Positions 27,984 to 35,663 of a stretch of DNA of 54,800 bases are shown piece by piece; position 1 is the first letter of the stretch; each line of letters opens with the position of its first letter. Source of the DNA: an uncultured Bacteroides sp. Its GTDB lineage: Bacteria; Bacteroidota; Bacteroidia; Bacteroidales; Bacteroidaceae. Made by a program: the position numbers and the translations under genes. Under the pieces are notes generated by a model. The model did not search any database. It was not told where the DNA came from and saw only the letters and a list, made by a program, of their open reading frames with translations. The stretch spans positions 1 through 54,800 of the forward strand of contig CAAFUN010000011.1 in the NCBI GenBank assembly GCA_900766195.1. Direction: 5' to 3'.

Positions 27984-29618
27984 ATGAAAAGTATAAAATA
28001 TTTTACATTCTTGTTTTTGATTTGTCTTTGTGCTTGCAAAGATGATGATAACCGGAATAATGAGGTTCCCAATAATGCGGCTAAGTTACAGCTCGATACC
28101 AATGAAATCAATATAGCGCAAGGTGATACCCGTACTGTAAATATAACTTCCGGTAATGGAGACTATGTTGTGACTTCTGCAAATGAAAAAGTCGTTACAG
28201 TGGAGATTGATGGTAACACCGTGAAATTAACGGCAATCAAAGGACAGAATAATGCAGATGGAATAGTTTATGTCAATGATAAGTATTTTAATCGTGCTAA
28301 GATTTTGGTACATACAGCAGCAGAGTTTGACTTAAAACTAAATAAAACACTGTTTACTCTCTATTCACAGGTGAAGGGAGCTGATGAAGCACTAATCAAA
28401 ATTTATACTGGAAACGGAGGATATTCGTTAGAGGTGATTGATGAAAATAAGTGTATTGAAGTTGATCAGTCTACACTCAAAGATATGGAAATATTTAAAG
28501 TTAAAGGTATTGGTCAAGGAAATGCAGTAATTAGAGTGACGGATCAAAAAGGAAAAGAAGCTTTTGTAAATATGAATGTGATTGCACCCAAACAAATTAC
28601 CACGGATGCTGATGCGAATGGTGTTTTAATAAAAGCAAATCAAGGTTCTCAGCAAGTGAAGATACTTACCGGCAACGGAGAGTATAAAATTCAAAATGCT
28701 GGTGATTCGAAGATTATTCATTTGGAGGTGTATGGTAGTATGGTGAAAGTGACCGGAAGAAAAGCAGGAAAAACCTCATTTACTTTAACAGATGCAAAAG
28801 GACAAGTATCACAATCTATTCAAGTGGAAATTGCCCCAGAAAAACGTTGGTATATGGATTTGGGGAAAGACTATGCCGTATGGACGCATTTTGGAGAGAT
28901 GACAGGAGATGGGGTAGGAACTATAAAAACTGCAACCAATAACTTTAAGTTGAAGAAGATGACTTGGGAGCTACTTGCCCGTATTGATGGAACAAATTGG
29001 TTACAAACATTTATGGGTAAAGAAGGTTATTTTATTCTTCGGGGTGGTGACTGGGAAAACAATAAGGGCAAACAGATAGAGTTGGTTGGTATAAACGATA
29101 ACCTTAAGCTCAGAACTGGTCATGGAGCCTTTGAACTCGGAAAGTGGTCACATATAGCATTGGTGGTAGACTGCTCGAAAGATAAAGGTGATTATAACGA
29201 GAAATACAAACTCTATATCAATGGCAAGCAGGTTAAATGGGATGATAGCCATAAAACGGATATTGATTACTCTGAGGTAGATCTTTGTGCTGGTAATGAC
29301 GGTGGCAGAATTTCTATTGGCAGAGCAAGTGATAATAGGCGTTTCTTAGATGGTGCTATACTTGAAGCACGTATCTGGTATGTGTGTCGTACGGAAGAAC
29401 AGCTTAAGGCCAACGCATGGAATCTTAAAGAAACAAATCCTGTAGGCTTGTTAGCCCGTTGGGATTTCTCTGCTGGTGCTCCGATTTCGTACATTGAAGA
29501 TGGAACCAATTCCGACCATGAATTGTTGATGCACGTCTCGAAGTATGATAGTTGGAGTGATACCGAATTCCCTATAACTAGATTTGTTGAAGCTCCTATT
29601 GAATCGTCTTTTAATTAA
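27984..29618 (+). CDS. Surface lipoprotein with three Ig-like repeats and a LamG-type domain
   Basis: This 544-residue lipoprotein has C18 followed by KDDDN, which fits the Bacteroidota lipoprotein export signal (acidic run just after Cys) for display at the cell surface. Three Ig-like repeats (about 34-112, 115-202 and 205-285) each carry the motif GNGxY, at 57, 143 and 230, a spacing of 86-87 residues. A concanavalin/LamG-like domain (about 290-540, with ISIGRASDNRRFLDGAILEARIW) is the likely carbohydrate-binding part. The layout suggests a stalked surface glycan-binding protein that holds substrate for the GH76 enzyme encoded next. No catalytic residues were identified. Confidence 0.82.
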   Translation: MKSIKYFTFLFLICLCACKDDDNRNNEVPNNAAKLQLDTNEINIAQGDTRTVNITSGNGDYVVTSANEKVVTVEIDGNTVKLTAIKGQNNADGIVYVNDKYFNRAKILVHTAAEFDLKLNKTLFTLYSQVKGADEALIKIYTGNGGYSLEVIDENKCIEVDQSTLKDMEIFKVKGIGQGNAVIRVTDQKGKEAFVNMNVIAPKQITTDADANGVLIKANQGSQQVKILTGNGEYKIQNAGDSKIIHLEVYGSMVKVTGRKAGKTSFTLTDAKGQVSQSIQVEIAPEKRWYMDLGKDYAVWTHFGEMTGDGVGTIKTATNNFKLKKMTWELLARIDGTNWLQTFMGKEGYFILRGGDWENNKGKQIELVGINDNLKLRTGHGAFELGKWSHIALVVDCSKDKGDYNEKYKLYINGKQVKWDDSHKTDIDYSEVDLCAGNDGGRISIGRASDNRRFLDGAILEARIWYVCRTEEQLKANAWNLKETNPVGLLARWDFSAGAPISYIEDGTNSDHELLMHVSKYDSWSDTEFPITRFVEAPIESSFN

Positions 29619-29637
29619 CCTTTAAAATCGAAGTAAA

Positions 29638-31215
29638 ATGAAAGCAATATTCAAACTGTTTATATTGGCTCTATTGACTTGTATTCTCCTGCCGTCATGT
29701 AGTGATGATGATAAGTCAAAGTCTGAAATAAATGATCCCGTTGGTGGTAATATTTCTCCCGTAGGTTCATTTTCTGTTGAAGCTACTGGTAATGAGAATG
29801 AACTTTTAGTGAAATGGATAAATCCGAGTAACCGTGATGTTGATATGGTAGAACTCTCTTACCGCGATGTTGGGGTGATTTTATCTCGGGCTATTGACTT
29901 TTCGCCTGGACATATCATAGTGCAGGTAGAGCGCGATTCATTGCAGGAATATTTGTTAAAGGTTCCTTACTTCTCTACTTATGAAGTCTCAGCAGTTGCT
30001 ATTAGCAAAGCTGGTAAACGTTCAGTAGCCGAAATTCGTACGGCATTGCCATATCATGAGAAAGTGAAGGAGCCGGAATTGAAGTTGCCGTCTATGTTGT
30101 CACGTGCGCATTCATATATGACTTCTGTTATTGGCTATTACTTTGGTAAGAGCTCTAGAAGCTGCTGGCGCAGTAATTATCCTTATGATGGGAAGGGATA
30201 TTGGGATGGTGATGCCTTAGTTTGGGGGCAAGGTGGAGGCCTTTCGGCTTTTGTGGCTATGCGTGAGGCAACTAAAGAGAGTGAAGTGGAGAACATGTAT
30301 CATGCTATGGATGATATGATGTTCAAGGGAATACAATACTTCTGTCAGTTAGATCGCGGTGTGTTGGCTTATTCTTGTTATCCTGCCACAGGAAACGAAC
30401 GCTTTTATGATGACAATGTCTGGATTGGCCTAGATATGGTTGACTGGTATGTTGAAACTAAAGAAATGCGTTTCTTAACACAAGCCAAAGTTGTGTGGCG
30501 TTACCTGATTGATCACGGTTGGGATGAGACTTGTGGAGGAGGTGTTCACTGGAAAGAGTTGAATGAGCATACTAAGAGTAAACACGCTTGCTCTACCGGT
30601 CCAACTGCCGTAATGGGATGCAAAATGTATTTGGTTACGCACGAACAGGAATACTTGGATTGGGCGATCAAATGTTACAACTATATGTTGAATGTTTTGC
30701 AAGATAAGTCTGATCATCTGTTTTATGACAATGTACGCCCCAATAAAGATGATCCGAATTTACCGGGAGATATTGAAACTAACAAGTATTCTTACAATTC
30801 TGGGCAACCTTTGCAGGCGGCATGTCTTTTGTATAAAATTACTGGGGAACAGAAGTACTTAGATGAAGCATATGCTATAGCTGAGGCTTGCCACAATAAG
30901 TGGTTTATGCCCTATCGTTCAAAAGAGTTGAATTTGTCCTTCAAGATTCTTGCTCCGGGACATGCCTGGTTCAATACGATAATGTGTCGGGGCTTTTTTG
31001 AACTCTATTCCATAGATAATGATCGGAAATATATAGACGATATAGAAAAGTCACTTCTTCACGCATGGAATAGTAAATGTCATCAAAGTAACAATCTGCT
31101 GAATGATGATGATTTGAGAGGTGGAACTTCTAAAGATAGTTGGGAAATTTTACAGCAAGGAGCTTTGGCTGAACTGTATGCTCGATTGGCCGTATTGGAA
31201 CGTAACAATCGATAG
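29638..31215 (+). CDS. Glycoside hydrolase family 76 endo-alpha-1,6-mannanase, surface lipoprotein
   Basis: This enzyme cleaves the alpha-1,6-mannan backbone of fungal-type mannan. Lipidated C21 is followed by SDDDK, a probable surface-export signal. A fibronectin-like domain spans about 40-140, and the GH76 (alpha/alpha)6 domain runs from about 150 to the end of the 525 residues. The hallmark adjacent aspartates D258-D259 lie in FYDDNVWIGLDM, matching the GH76 catalytic pair. Other family blocks are ALVWGQGGG, WRYLIDHGWDE and YSYNSGQPLQAACLLY. It is the only glycosidase in the operon. Without alpha-mannosidases nearby, the imported product must be finished by enzymes encoded elsewhere. A terminator follows at 31246-31284. 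Confidence 0.93.
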   Translation: MKAIFKLFILALLTCILLPSCSDDDKSKSEINDPVGGNISPVGSFSVEATGNENELLVKWINPSNRDVDMVELSYRDVGVILSRAIDFSPGHIIVQVERDSLQEYLLKVPYFSTYEVSAVAISKAGKRSVAEIRTALPYHEKVKEPELKLPSMLSRAHSYMTSVIGYYFGKSSRSCWRSNYPYDGKGYWDGDALVWGQGGGLSAFVAMREATKESEVENMYHAMDDMMFKGIQYFCQLDRGVLAYSCYPATGNERFYDDNVWIGLDMVDWYVETKEMRFLTQAKVVWRYLIDHGWDETCGGGVHWKELNEHTKSKHACSTGPTAVMGCKMYLVTHEQEYLDWAIKCYNYMLNVLQDKSDHLFYDNVRPNKDDPNLPGDIETNKYSYNSGQPLQAACLLYKITGEQKYLDEAYAIAEACHNKWFMPYRSKELNLSFKILAPGHAWFNTIMCRGFFELYSIDNDRKYIDDIEKSLLHAWNSKCHQSNNLLNDDDLRGGTSKDSWEILQQGALAELYARLAVLERNNR

Positions 31216-31245
31216 TGATGAATTGGTAAGGAAATTACAAAGAAT

Positions 31246-31284
31246 AAAGCCATCCCTGAAATAGATAGACAGGGATGGCTTTTT
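31246..31284 (+). terminator. Terminator of the GH76 PUL operon
   Basis: AAAGCCATCCCTG and CAGGGATGGCTTT form a 13-bp perfect stem around an 11-nt loop, followed by T residues. It marks the 3' end of the operon that starts near 20320. Confidence 0.88.
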
Positions 31285-31385
31285 GTCATATGCTTACTTT
31301 GTTAAGCAGACTTGTTACGAAGCTGTAAATTATTATCTCTTGGCCATATTCGTCTTGAAGAAGTTGCCTAGCTGTATTTGCAAGT

Positions 31386-33239
31386 TCAAAGTTCAAGCAC
31401 TAAAGACTCTCGTGGAGTCATTTTTAATTTTTCATCGAATACAATGCTTTTTCCCGTGAGAACATCTTTCCCACTTTTATGACCTTCCAAAATTTCCTGA
31501 TAAGGTTTCAGTTGGATAACGGTATCTGCATCAGTACCATTCAACATAACCAAAACAGTTTTACCTTTATATTGGCGGGCATAAGTATATACTCCGTTTT
31601 GTATGACGAACTGTGTCATGCTACCTTTAGCTATAATTTCATTTCCTTTACGCCAATTTAATATGGTTTTGTAGAAGTTGTAGCATTCATTCTGAATTGG
31701 AGTTCTTCCTTCCGCAGTAAAGGCATTTTGACTGTCTTTCGCCCATCCACCGGGGAAGTCTTTGCGTACATAGCCGTCACTTTTATTTTTTGTTCCGTTC
31801 ATCATGATTTCAGTACCATAATAGAGTTGTGGTATACGGCGCGTCGTTAATAATAGGGTGGAAGCTTGTTTTAATAGAGGCAAATTATCACCTTCACCTA
31901 AGAAGCGATCGGTATCATGATTTTCTATAAAAGCTAGTACTGATGCCGGATTAGGATAGAGATAATCATAAACGAAATTGTTATATACACGATCCAGACC
32001 TTTAAACCAAACTTCTGTCTGTTCATTTTTCGCGATGTTCATTTTATCGAAAAAGCTGAAGTCCATTACGGTCTTAAGGTTACTGTTCTGAGGAGCAGAT
32101 AGGCGCGAGTCTTTTTGCCACCAAGCTGTATATGCAGGTTCTGTTACCCATGTTTCTCCTACGGTATTGTAATTGGGGTATTCCTCGTTAAGCTCTTTCA
32201 TCCAATTACTCATAGCATCATAATCAGCATATGGGTAAGTGTCCATTCTAATTCCGTCTATGCCGGCATATTCTATCCACCAAAAGCTATTTTGTACTAA
32301 ATAGCGATATACATATGCATTCCTTTGGTTCAAATCAGGCATTGACGGCACAAACCATCCATCACTCATTTGAGTGAAGTCATATTTGGAAGCGTATGGA
32401 TCTACGAGCGGCGTTAATTTGAACGAGGTCTGTACAAAGTTATTTTCATGATCTGGATTGTTGAACCAATCTTTTGTTGGCATATCTTTTATCCATGTAT
32501 GCTCCACTCCACAATGGTTGAAGATCATATCCATTACAATTTTAATACCTCGTTGATGAGCTTCATTTATTAACTTTTTATATTCTTCGTTTGTACCAAA
32601 CCGTGGATCTACTTTATAGTAGTCAGTGGTGGCATATCCGTGGTATGACCCTCCTGTCATACTGTTTTCCAGTACCGGAGTGAACCACAATGCTGTAATG
32701 CCAAGGTCGGAGAAGTAATCTAAATGTTGCTCTATTCCTGCAAGATCGCCGCCATGGCGTGCGTTCGGGTCATTACGATCTACTTTGTATGGTGCTAGTC
32801 CTGCTAATTGGTCATTTGAAGTGTTTCCATTAGCAAAGCGGTCGGGCATAAGTAAATAGAGGGCATCTGATGCATCAAAACCTTTGTGCTCAGAACCTTT
32901 CTTGGAACGTGCTCTCAGTTCATATTTCTGTGTGATTTTGTTTTTCCCTTGTTTAAATGTGAGTGACATATTGCCAGGATTTGTTTCCTTTGCTATGTTA
33001 AGATAAACAAGTAGATAATTAGGACTTTCGAGTTTTACAATGCGATTTATAGATACACCCGGATAATCTACTGAGACGTCAGAGTTCTTTATGTTTTCAC
33101 CGTAAATCATTAATTGGAGTTCGGGATTCTTCATTCCGGTAAACCAACAAGGTGGATCTATCTTGCCAACGTTCATTGCAATGGCATAAGTACTTAGTGA
33201 GAGCAACCATGCTCCTAAGCAAAATAATAATTTTCTCAT
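31386..33239 (-). CDS. GH13 neopullulanase/cyclomaltodextrinase-type alpha-amylase (SusA-like)
   Basis: This predicted periplasmic enzyme cleaves alpha-1,4 links in malto-oligosaccharides, pullulan or cyclodextrins. The start at 33239 gives a clear signal peptide (MRKLLFCLGAWLLSLSTYAIA) and 617 residues, the length I recall for B. thetaiotaomicron SusA; a longer frame from 33290 lacks that signal. An N-terminal cyclomaltodextrinase-type domain (about 25-115) precedes the catalytic barrel, which has nucleophile D333 (GIRMDTYP), acid/base E362 (TVGETW) and D442 (ENHDTDR). It converges on the GH76 operon but is unrelated to mannan. It shares an upstream motif with the GH97 gene 27 kb away, which suggests both belong to one starch/maltodextrin set. 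Confidence 0.92.
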   Translation of the reverse strand: MRKLLFCLGAWLLSLSTYAIAMNVGKIDPPCWFTGMKNPELQLMIYGENIKNSDVSVDYPGVSINRIVKLESPNYLLVYLNIAKETNPGNMSLTFKQGKNKITQKYELRARSKKGSEHKGFDASDALYLLMPDRFANGNTSNDQLAGLAPYKVDRNDPNARHGGDLAGIEQHLDYFSDLGITALWFTPVLENSMTGGSYHGYATTDYYKVDPRFGTNEEYKKLINEAHQRGIKIVMDMIFNHCGVEHTWIKDMPTKDWFNNPDHENNFVQTSFKLTPLVDPYASKYDFTQMSDGWFVPSMPDLNQRNAYVYRYLVQNSFWWIEYAGIDGIRMDTYPYADYDAMSNWMKELNEEYPNYNTVGETWVTEPAYTAWWQKDSRLSAPQNSNLKTVMDFSFFDKMNIAKNEQTEVWFKGLDRVYNNFVYDYLYPNPASVLAFIENHDTDRFLGEGDNLPLLKQASTLLLTTRRIPQLYYGTEIMMNGTKNKSDGYVRKDFPGGWAKDSQNAFTAEGRTPIQNECYNFYKTILNWRKGNEIIAKGSMTQFVIQNGVYTYARQYKGKTVLVMLNGTDADTVIQLKPYQEILEGHKSGKDVLTGKSIVFDEKLKMTPRESLVLEL

Positions 33240-33273
33240 GATATTAGTTTTTTGTTCTTCGTGTGCTAATTTA

Positions 33274-33315
33274 GAATAAAAGATGGACAAACAATTGTCT
33301 GTCCATCTTTTATTC
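33274..33315 (-). terminator. Long perfect hairpin between the TPR gene and GH13
   Basis: GAATAAAAGATGGACA (33274-33289) and its exact complement (33300-33315) make a 16-bp stem with a 10-nt loop. On the minus strand it is placed to terminate the TPR transcript. It lies between the operator-like site and the GH13 start codon, so it could also be part of GH13 control. Confidence 0.7.
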
Positions 33316-33330
33316 CAACTATATTATATG

Positions 33331-33345
33331 CAAACGTTTTCAAGG
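33331..33345 (-). promoter_or_regulatory. Palindromic operator-like site upstream of GH13
   Basis: On the minus strand this reads CCTTGAAAACGTTTG, one base different from the site at 4163-4177 before the GH97 gene. Its centre is 96.5 bp before the GH13 ATG; the GH97 site is 95.5 bp before its own ATG. About 62 bp downstream is TAAATTAG, a one-mismatch -7 box, at the same spacing as the exact box of GH97. Confidence 0.55.
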
Positions 33346-33350
33346 AAGAC

Positions 33351-34649
33351 TCATTCTTTTGACGGAAGCTTTTTCCTAGTTTGTATATCGTTTAACCAAG
33401 TTTCTGCAACATTATAATAATTAGCTTCTGTTGCATTGGATGATTGTGTATCAGTTTCTTTTTTTCTTTCTCTTATTCTAGTACTAAGAAAAGATCTTAG
33501 ATACTTTTCCGCGTTTTGAGTGTCTTTTAACTGAAAGTAATAAATGGTTGCGATATCGTATAATGCTTTAGGATTATTATTATCATATTTAGTGTAACAT
33601 TCTTTTATGGCTTCTATTTGCTCTTTTGGCATATTTGCCATTTTGTAGCAGTCATTCAGTCCAGTATAGAGCATTATCATGTTACTATCTTTGGGTAGTG
33701 AAAGCTCTATTGCTTTTTCTAGATAAGATACACCTTCTTTCTTCCACGAAGTCATGGCGCACGAACGTCCCAAATAATAGAGTAGATTAATATTGTTCGG
33801 AGCTTTTTCAAGAGCTTTCACTAATAAATCATGTGCTTCATAAAAATGTTCTTGTGCATAATAACATACTCCCATATAATATAAAGTCTGCAAAGTGCTA
33901 TCTCCATGACTAACAAGATAGTTATAACGGTTTAATGCGGTAGTATAATTTTGTTTCAAACAATAGGCTAATGCATTTTGCCGGTTCACAAAAACATTAG
34001 TAGAGTCTATATTTCTGTATATCTCAGTACATTTAATGGCATTGTCATAATTACCCTTCTCGTTGTATAATGTGCCTAATTTGATCGCTGCTATACAGTC
34101 TCCTTGATATTTGTCTTGAATCAAACGATATTGTTCTATTGAATATAAGAGTTGGCCTAGACCTTCGTAGCTCATTGCCTTCAGATGCAGTACAGTCGCA
34201 GAGCTGTCTCTTTCGGCAAGTTGGTTAGTCTCCATGAGGGCTTCTTGATACATCTGCATAGACAAAAGTAAATTTATATATTGAACCTGTATATATTTAT
34301 TCCGAGGATCCAGTGCATATGCTTGCTTATAATAATTCAATGCATGTCCGTTGGCGGATAGAAGGCGACAGCATTCTCCGGCTTCAATATATGCACGTGG
34401 ATTAATTGAGTCTGCTTTAATAAGCTCTTGATAGATTTTTAAAGCATCAGAATTGTAGCCTAATCCCTTAAGGATAATTCCTTTTTGGTAGAGCATTGAA
34501 ACTGTAGGTTTCTCTTTTGAAATTAGCTTCAAGGCTGTCTCATAGTCATAGCTTTGGATAGCTTCTTGTATTATATTTTTCTTTTGACCCATAATGTTAA
34601 TAGGGTATGTAAAGAAAATCAAGATTATGAAAAAGAGTAATTTTCTCAT
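33351..34649 (-). CDS. Exported tetratricopeptide-repeat protein
   Basis: This 432-residue protein has a signal peptide when started at the ATG at 34649 (MRKLLFFIILIFFTYPINIMG); a longer frame from 34685 adds 12 residues. The rest is an array of TPR units of about 34 residues, recognisable by alternating Ala/Gly/Tyr positions (for example ALKIYQELIKADSINPRAYIEAGECC and LLVKALEKAPNNINLLYYLGRSC), with a C-terminal tail rich in Lys, Arg and Ser. It is a periplasmic protein-interaction scaffold of unknown partner. It ends 3' at the hairpin before GH13. Confidence 0.8.
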   Translation of the reverse strand: MRKLLFFIILIFFTYPINIMGQKKNIIQEAIQSYDYETALKLISKEKPTVSMLYQKGIILKGLGYNSDALKIYQELIKADSINPRAYIEAGECCRLLSANGHALNYYKQAYALDPRNKYIQVQYINLLLSMQMYQEALMETNQLAERDSSATVLHLKAMSYEGLGQLLYSIEQYRLIQDKYQGDCIAAIKLGTLYNEKGNYDNAIKCTEIYRNIDSTNVFVNRQNALAYCLKQNYTTALNRYNYLVSHGDSTLQTLYYMGVCYYAQEHFYEAHDLLVKALEKAPNNINLLYYLGRSCAMTSWKKEGVSYLEKAIELSLPKDSNMIMLYTGLNDCYKMANMPKEQIEAIKECYTKYDNNNPKALYDIATIYYFQLKDTQNAEKYLRSFLSTRIRERKKETDTQSSNATEANYYNVAETWLNDIQTRKKLPSKE

Positions 34650-34774
34650 TTTTGTGATGGTAACTAAATAATATAATGAACGCAATATACTAAAAATATG
34701 AATATTACGATATTATCGTAGAATCATTTTGCTTTGATTAACACAAGGCTAATGAGATTATATGTTATGAAAAA

Positions 34775-34806
34775 CCCAAGAATATTTCATCGTAAATATT
34801 CTTGGG
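34775..34806 (-). terminator. Terminator of the methylmalonyl-CoA operon
   Basis: CCCAAGAATATTT (34775-34787) pairs perfectly with AAATATTCTTGGG (34794-34806) around a 6-nt loop. On the minus strand a run of T follows, so it closes the operon that ends with the biotin carrier gene. Confidence 0.85.
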
Positions 34807-34821
34807 TATACTCTAGTTAAA

Positions 34822-34876
34822 TATAGAAAAGAGTGTGTATTAAAAGCTTTTAGGTTCAGAAATACTCTTTTCTATA
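34822..34876 (-). other. Second hairpin in the 3' region of the biotin carrier gene
   Basis: TATAGAAAAGAGT (34822-34834) and its exact complement (34864-34876) enclose a 29-nt loop that itself contains the palindrome AAAAGCTTTT. It lies between the biotin carrier stop codon and the terminator at 34775-34806, so it is transcribed before that terminator. Confidence 0.6.
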
Positions 34877-34949
34877 GTTTGTAATCGTGCAATGGGAGTC
34901 ATTGCGTTTTCTATTGTATTTTGATTAGTATTATTGAATAAGATTCTTT

Positions 34950-35375
34950 TTATTCAATAATGACTAAATCAGTACCTTCCATAACAGATTCACCTTTGCT
35001 AACATTGATAGCTGTAACTTTCCCATCTTTGTCGGCGTTGATATTATTCTCCATTTTCATGGCTTCAAGAATGACAATTGTTTGTCCTTTTTTGACTTCG
35101 TCACCAACGTTCACTCTGATATCAAGAATAACTCCAGGCAGTGGTGATTTAACTCCCGCCTTTTTTGTTGAAGCGGGTTTTGAAGTAGCACTAGCTGACG
35201 GTTTTGCTGCAACCACCGGCTTAACGATCGGCGTAATAACCTCTTCTTTAGGCTTTTCTTCCATCTCTACTTGATAAGCGGTGCCGTTTACTTCAACGTG
35301 TGCTATATTCTCTTCTACATCTCCAATAGCTACTTCGTATAGTTTACCATTTATTTTATATTTATATTTTTTCAT
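34950..35375 (-). CDS. Biotin carboxyl carrier subunit of the acyl-CoA (de)carboxylase
   Basis: This is a 141-residue carrier that shuttles CO2 as carboxybiotin. K107 in the EAMKME motif is the biotinylation site. A flexible Ala/Pro/Lys/Ser linker (about 40-75) precedes the biotinyl domain (about 75-141). It is the last gene of a minus-strand cluster of epimerase, carboxyltransferase, small subunit and carrier. In Bacteroides this set acts in the decarboxylation of methylmalonyl-CoA to propionyl-CoA during propionate formation. Two hairpins follow the stop codon. Confidence 0.94.
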   Translation of the reverse strand: MKKYKYKINGKLYEVAIGDVEENIAHVEVNGTAYQVEMEEKPKEEVITPIVKPVVAAKPSASATSKPASTKKAGVKSPLPGVILDIRVNVGDEVKKGQTIVILEAMKMENNINADKDGKVTAINVSKGESVMEGTDLVIIE

Positions 35376-35400
35376 TGTTCAATTGTTTTTTGTGAATAGA

Positions 35401-35634
35401 CTATTTCCTATTTGGTATTTCACTAAGAGTGTATATTTTAGAACTCCATGGAGAATAATTCTGCCTTACGGGAGAAATCGTTAGAATCAAACTTTCCGGA
35501 TCATGTACTTCGTCCTGCATTTCATGTAAAGCCATGGCAATGGCTGCGAAAACTTCATTCTCCGTTCGGTTTGTATCTATATCCCTTTCCAGAGGGGTGC
35601 TATCCGATGTTGTTCCATTTGTTTTTTTGCTCAT
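35401..35634 (-). CDS. Small subunit of the methylmalonyl-CoA decarboxylase operon
   Basis: This 77-residue protein lies 29 bp after the carboxyltransferase gene and 25 bp before the carrier gene. A helix with FAAIAMALHEM resembles the conserved AAIAAALxE helix seen in small gamma/delta subunits of decarboxylase complexes, and a C-terminal SPWSSK block resembles their usual W-containing end. Unlike typical OadG proteins, no membrane segment is visible, so it is probably soluble. It may tether the carrier to the carboxyltransferase. The assignment rests on position and weak similarity. Confidence 0.65.
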   Translation of the reverse strand: MSKKTNGTTSDSTPLERDIDTNRTENEVFAAIAMALHEMQDEVHDPESLILTISPVRQNYSPWSSKIYTLSEIPNRK

Positions 35635-35663
35635 AACTATATCGTTTTAAACAGACAATTAAA

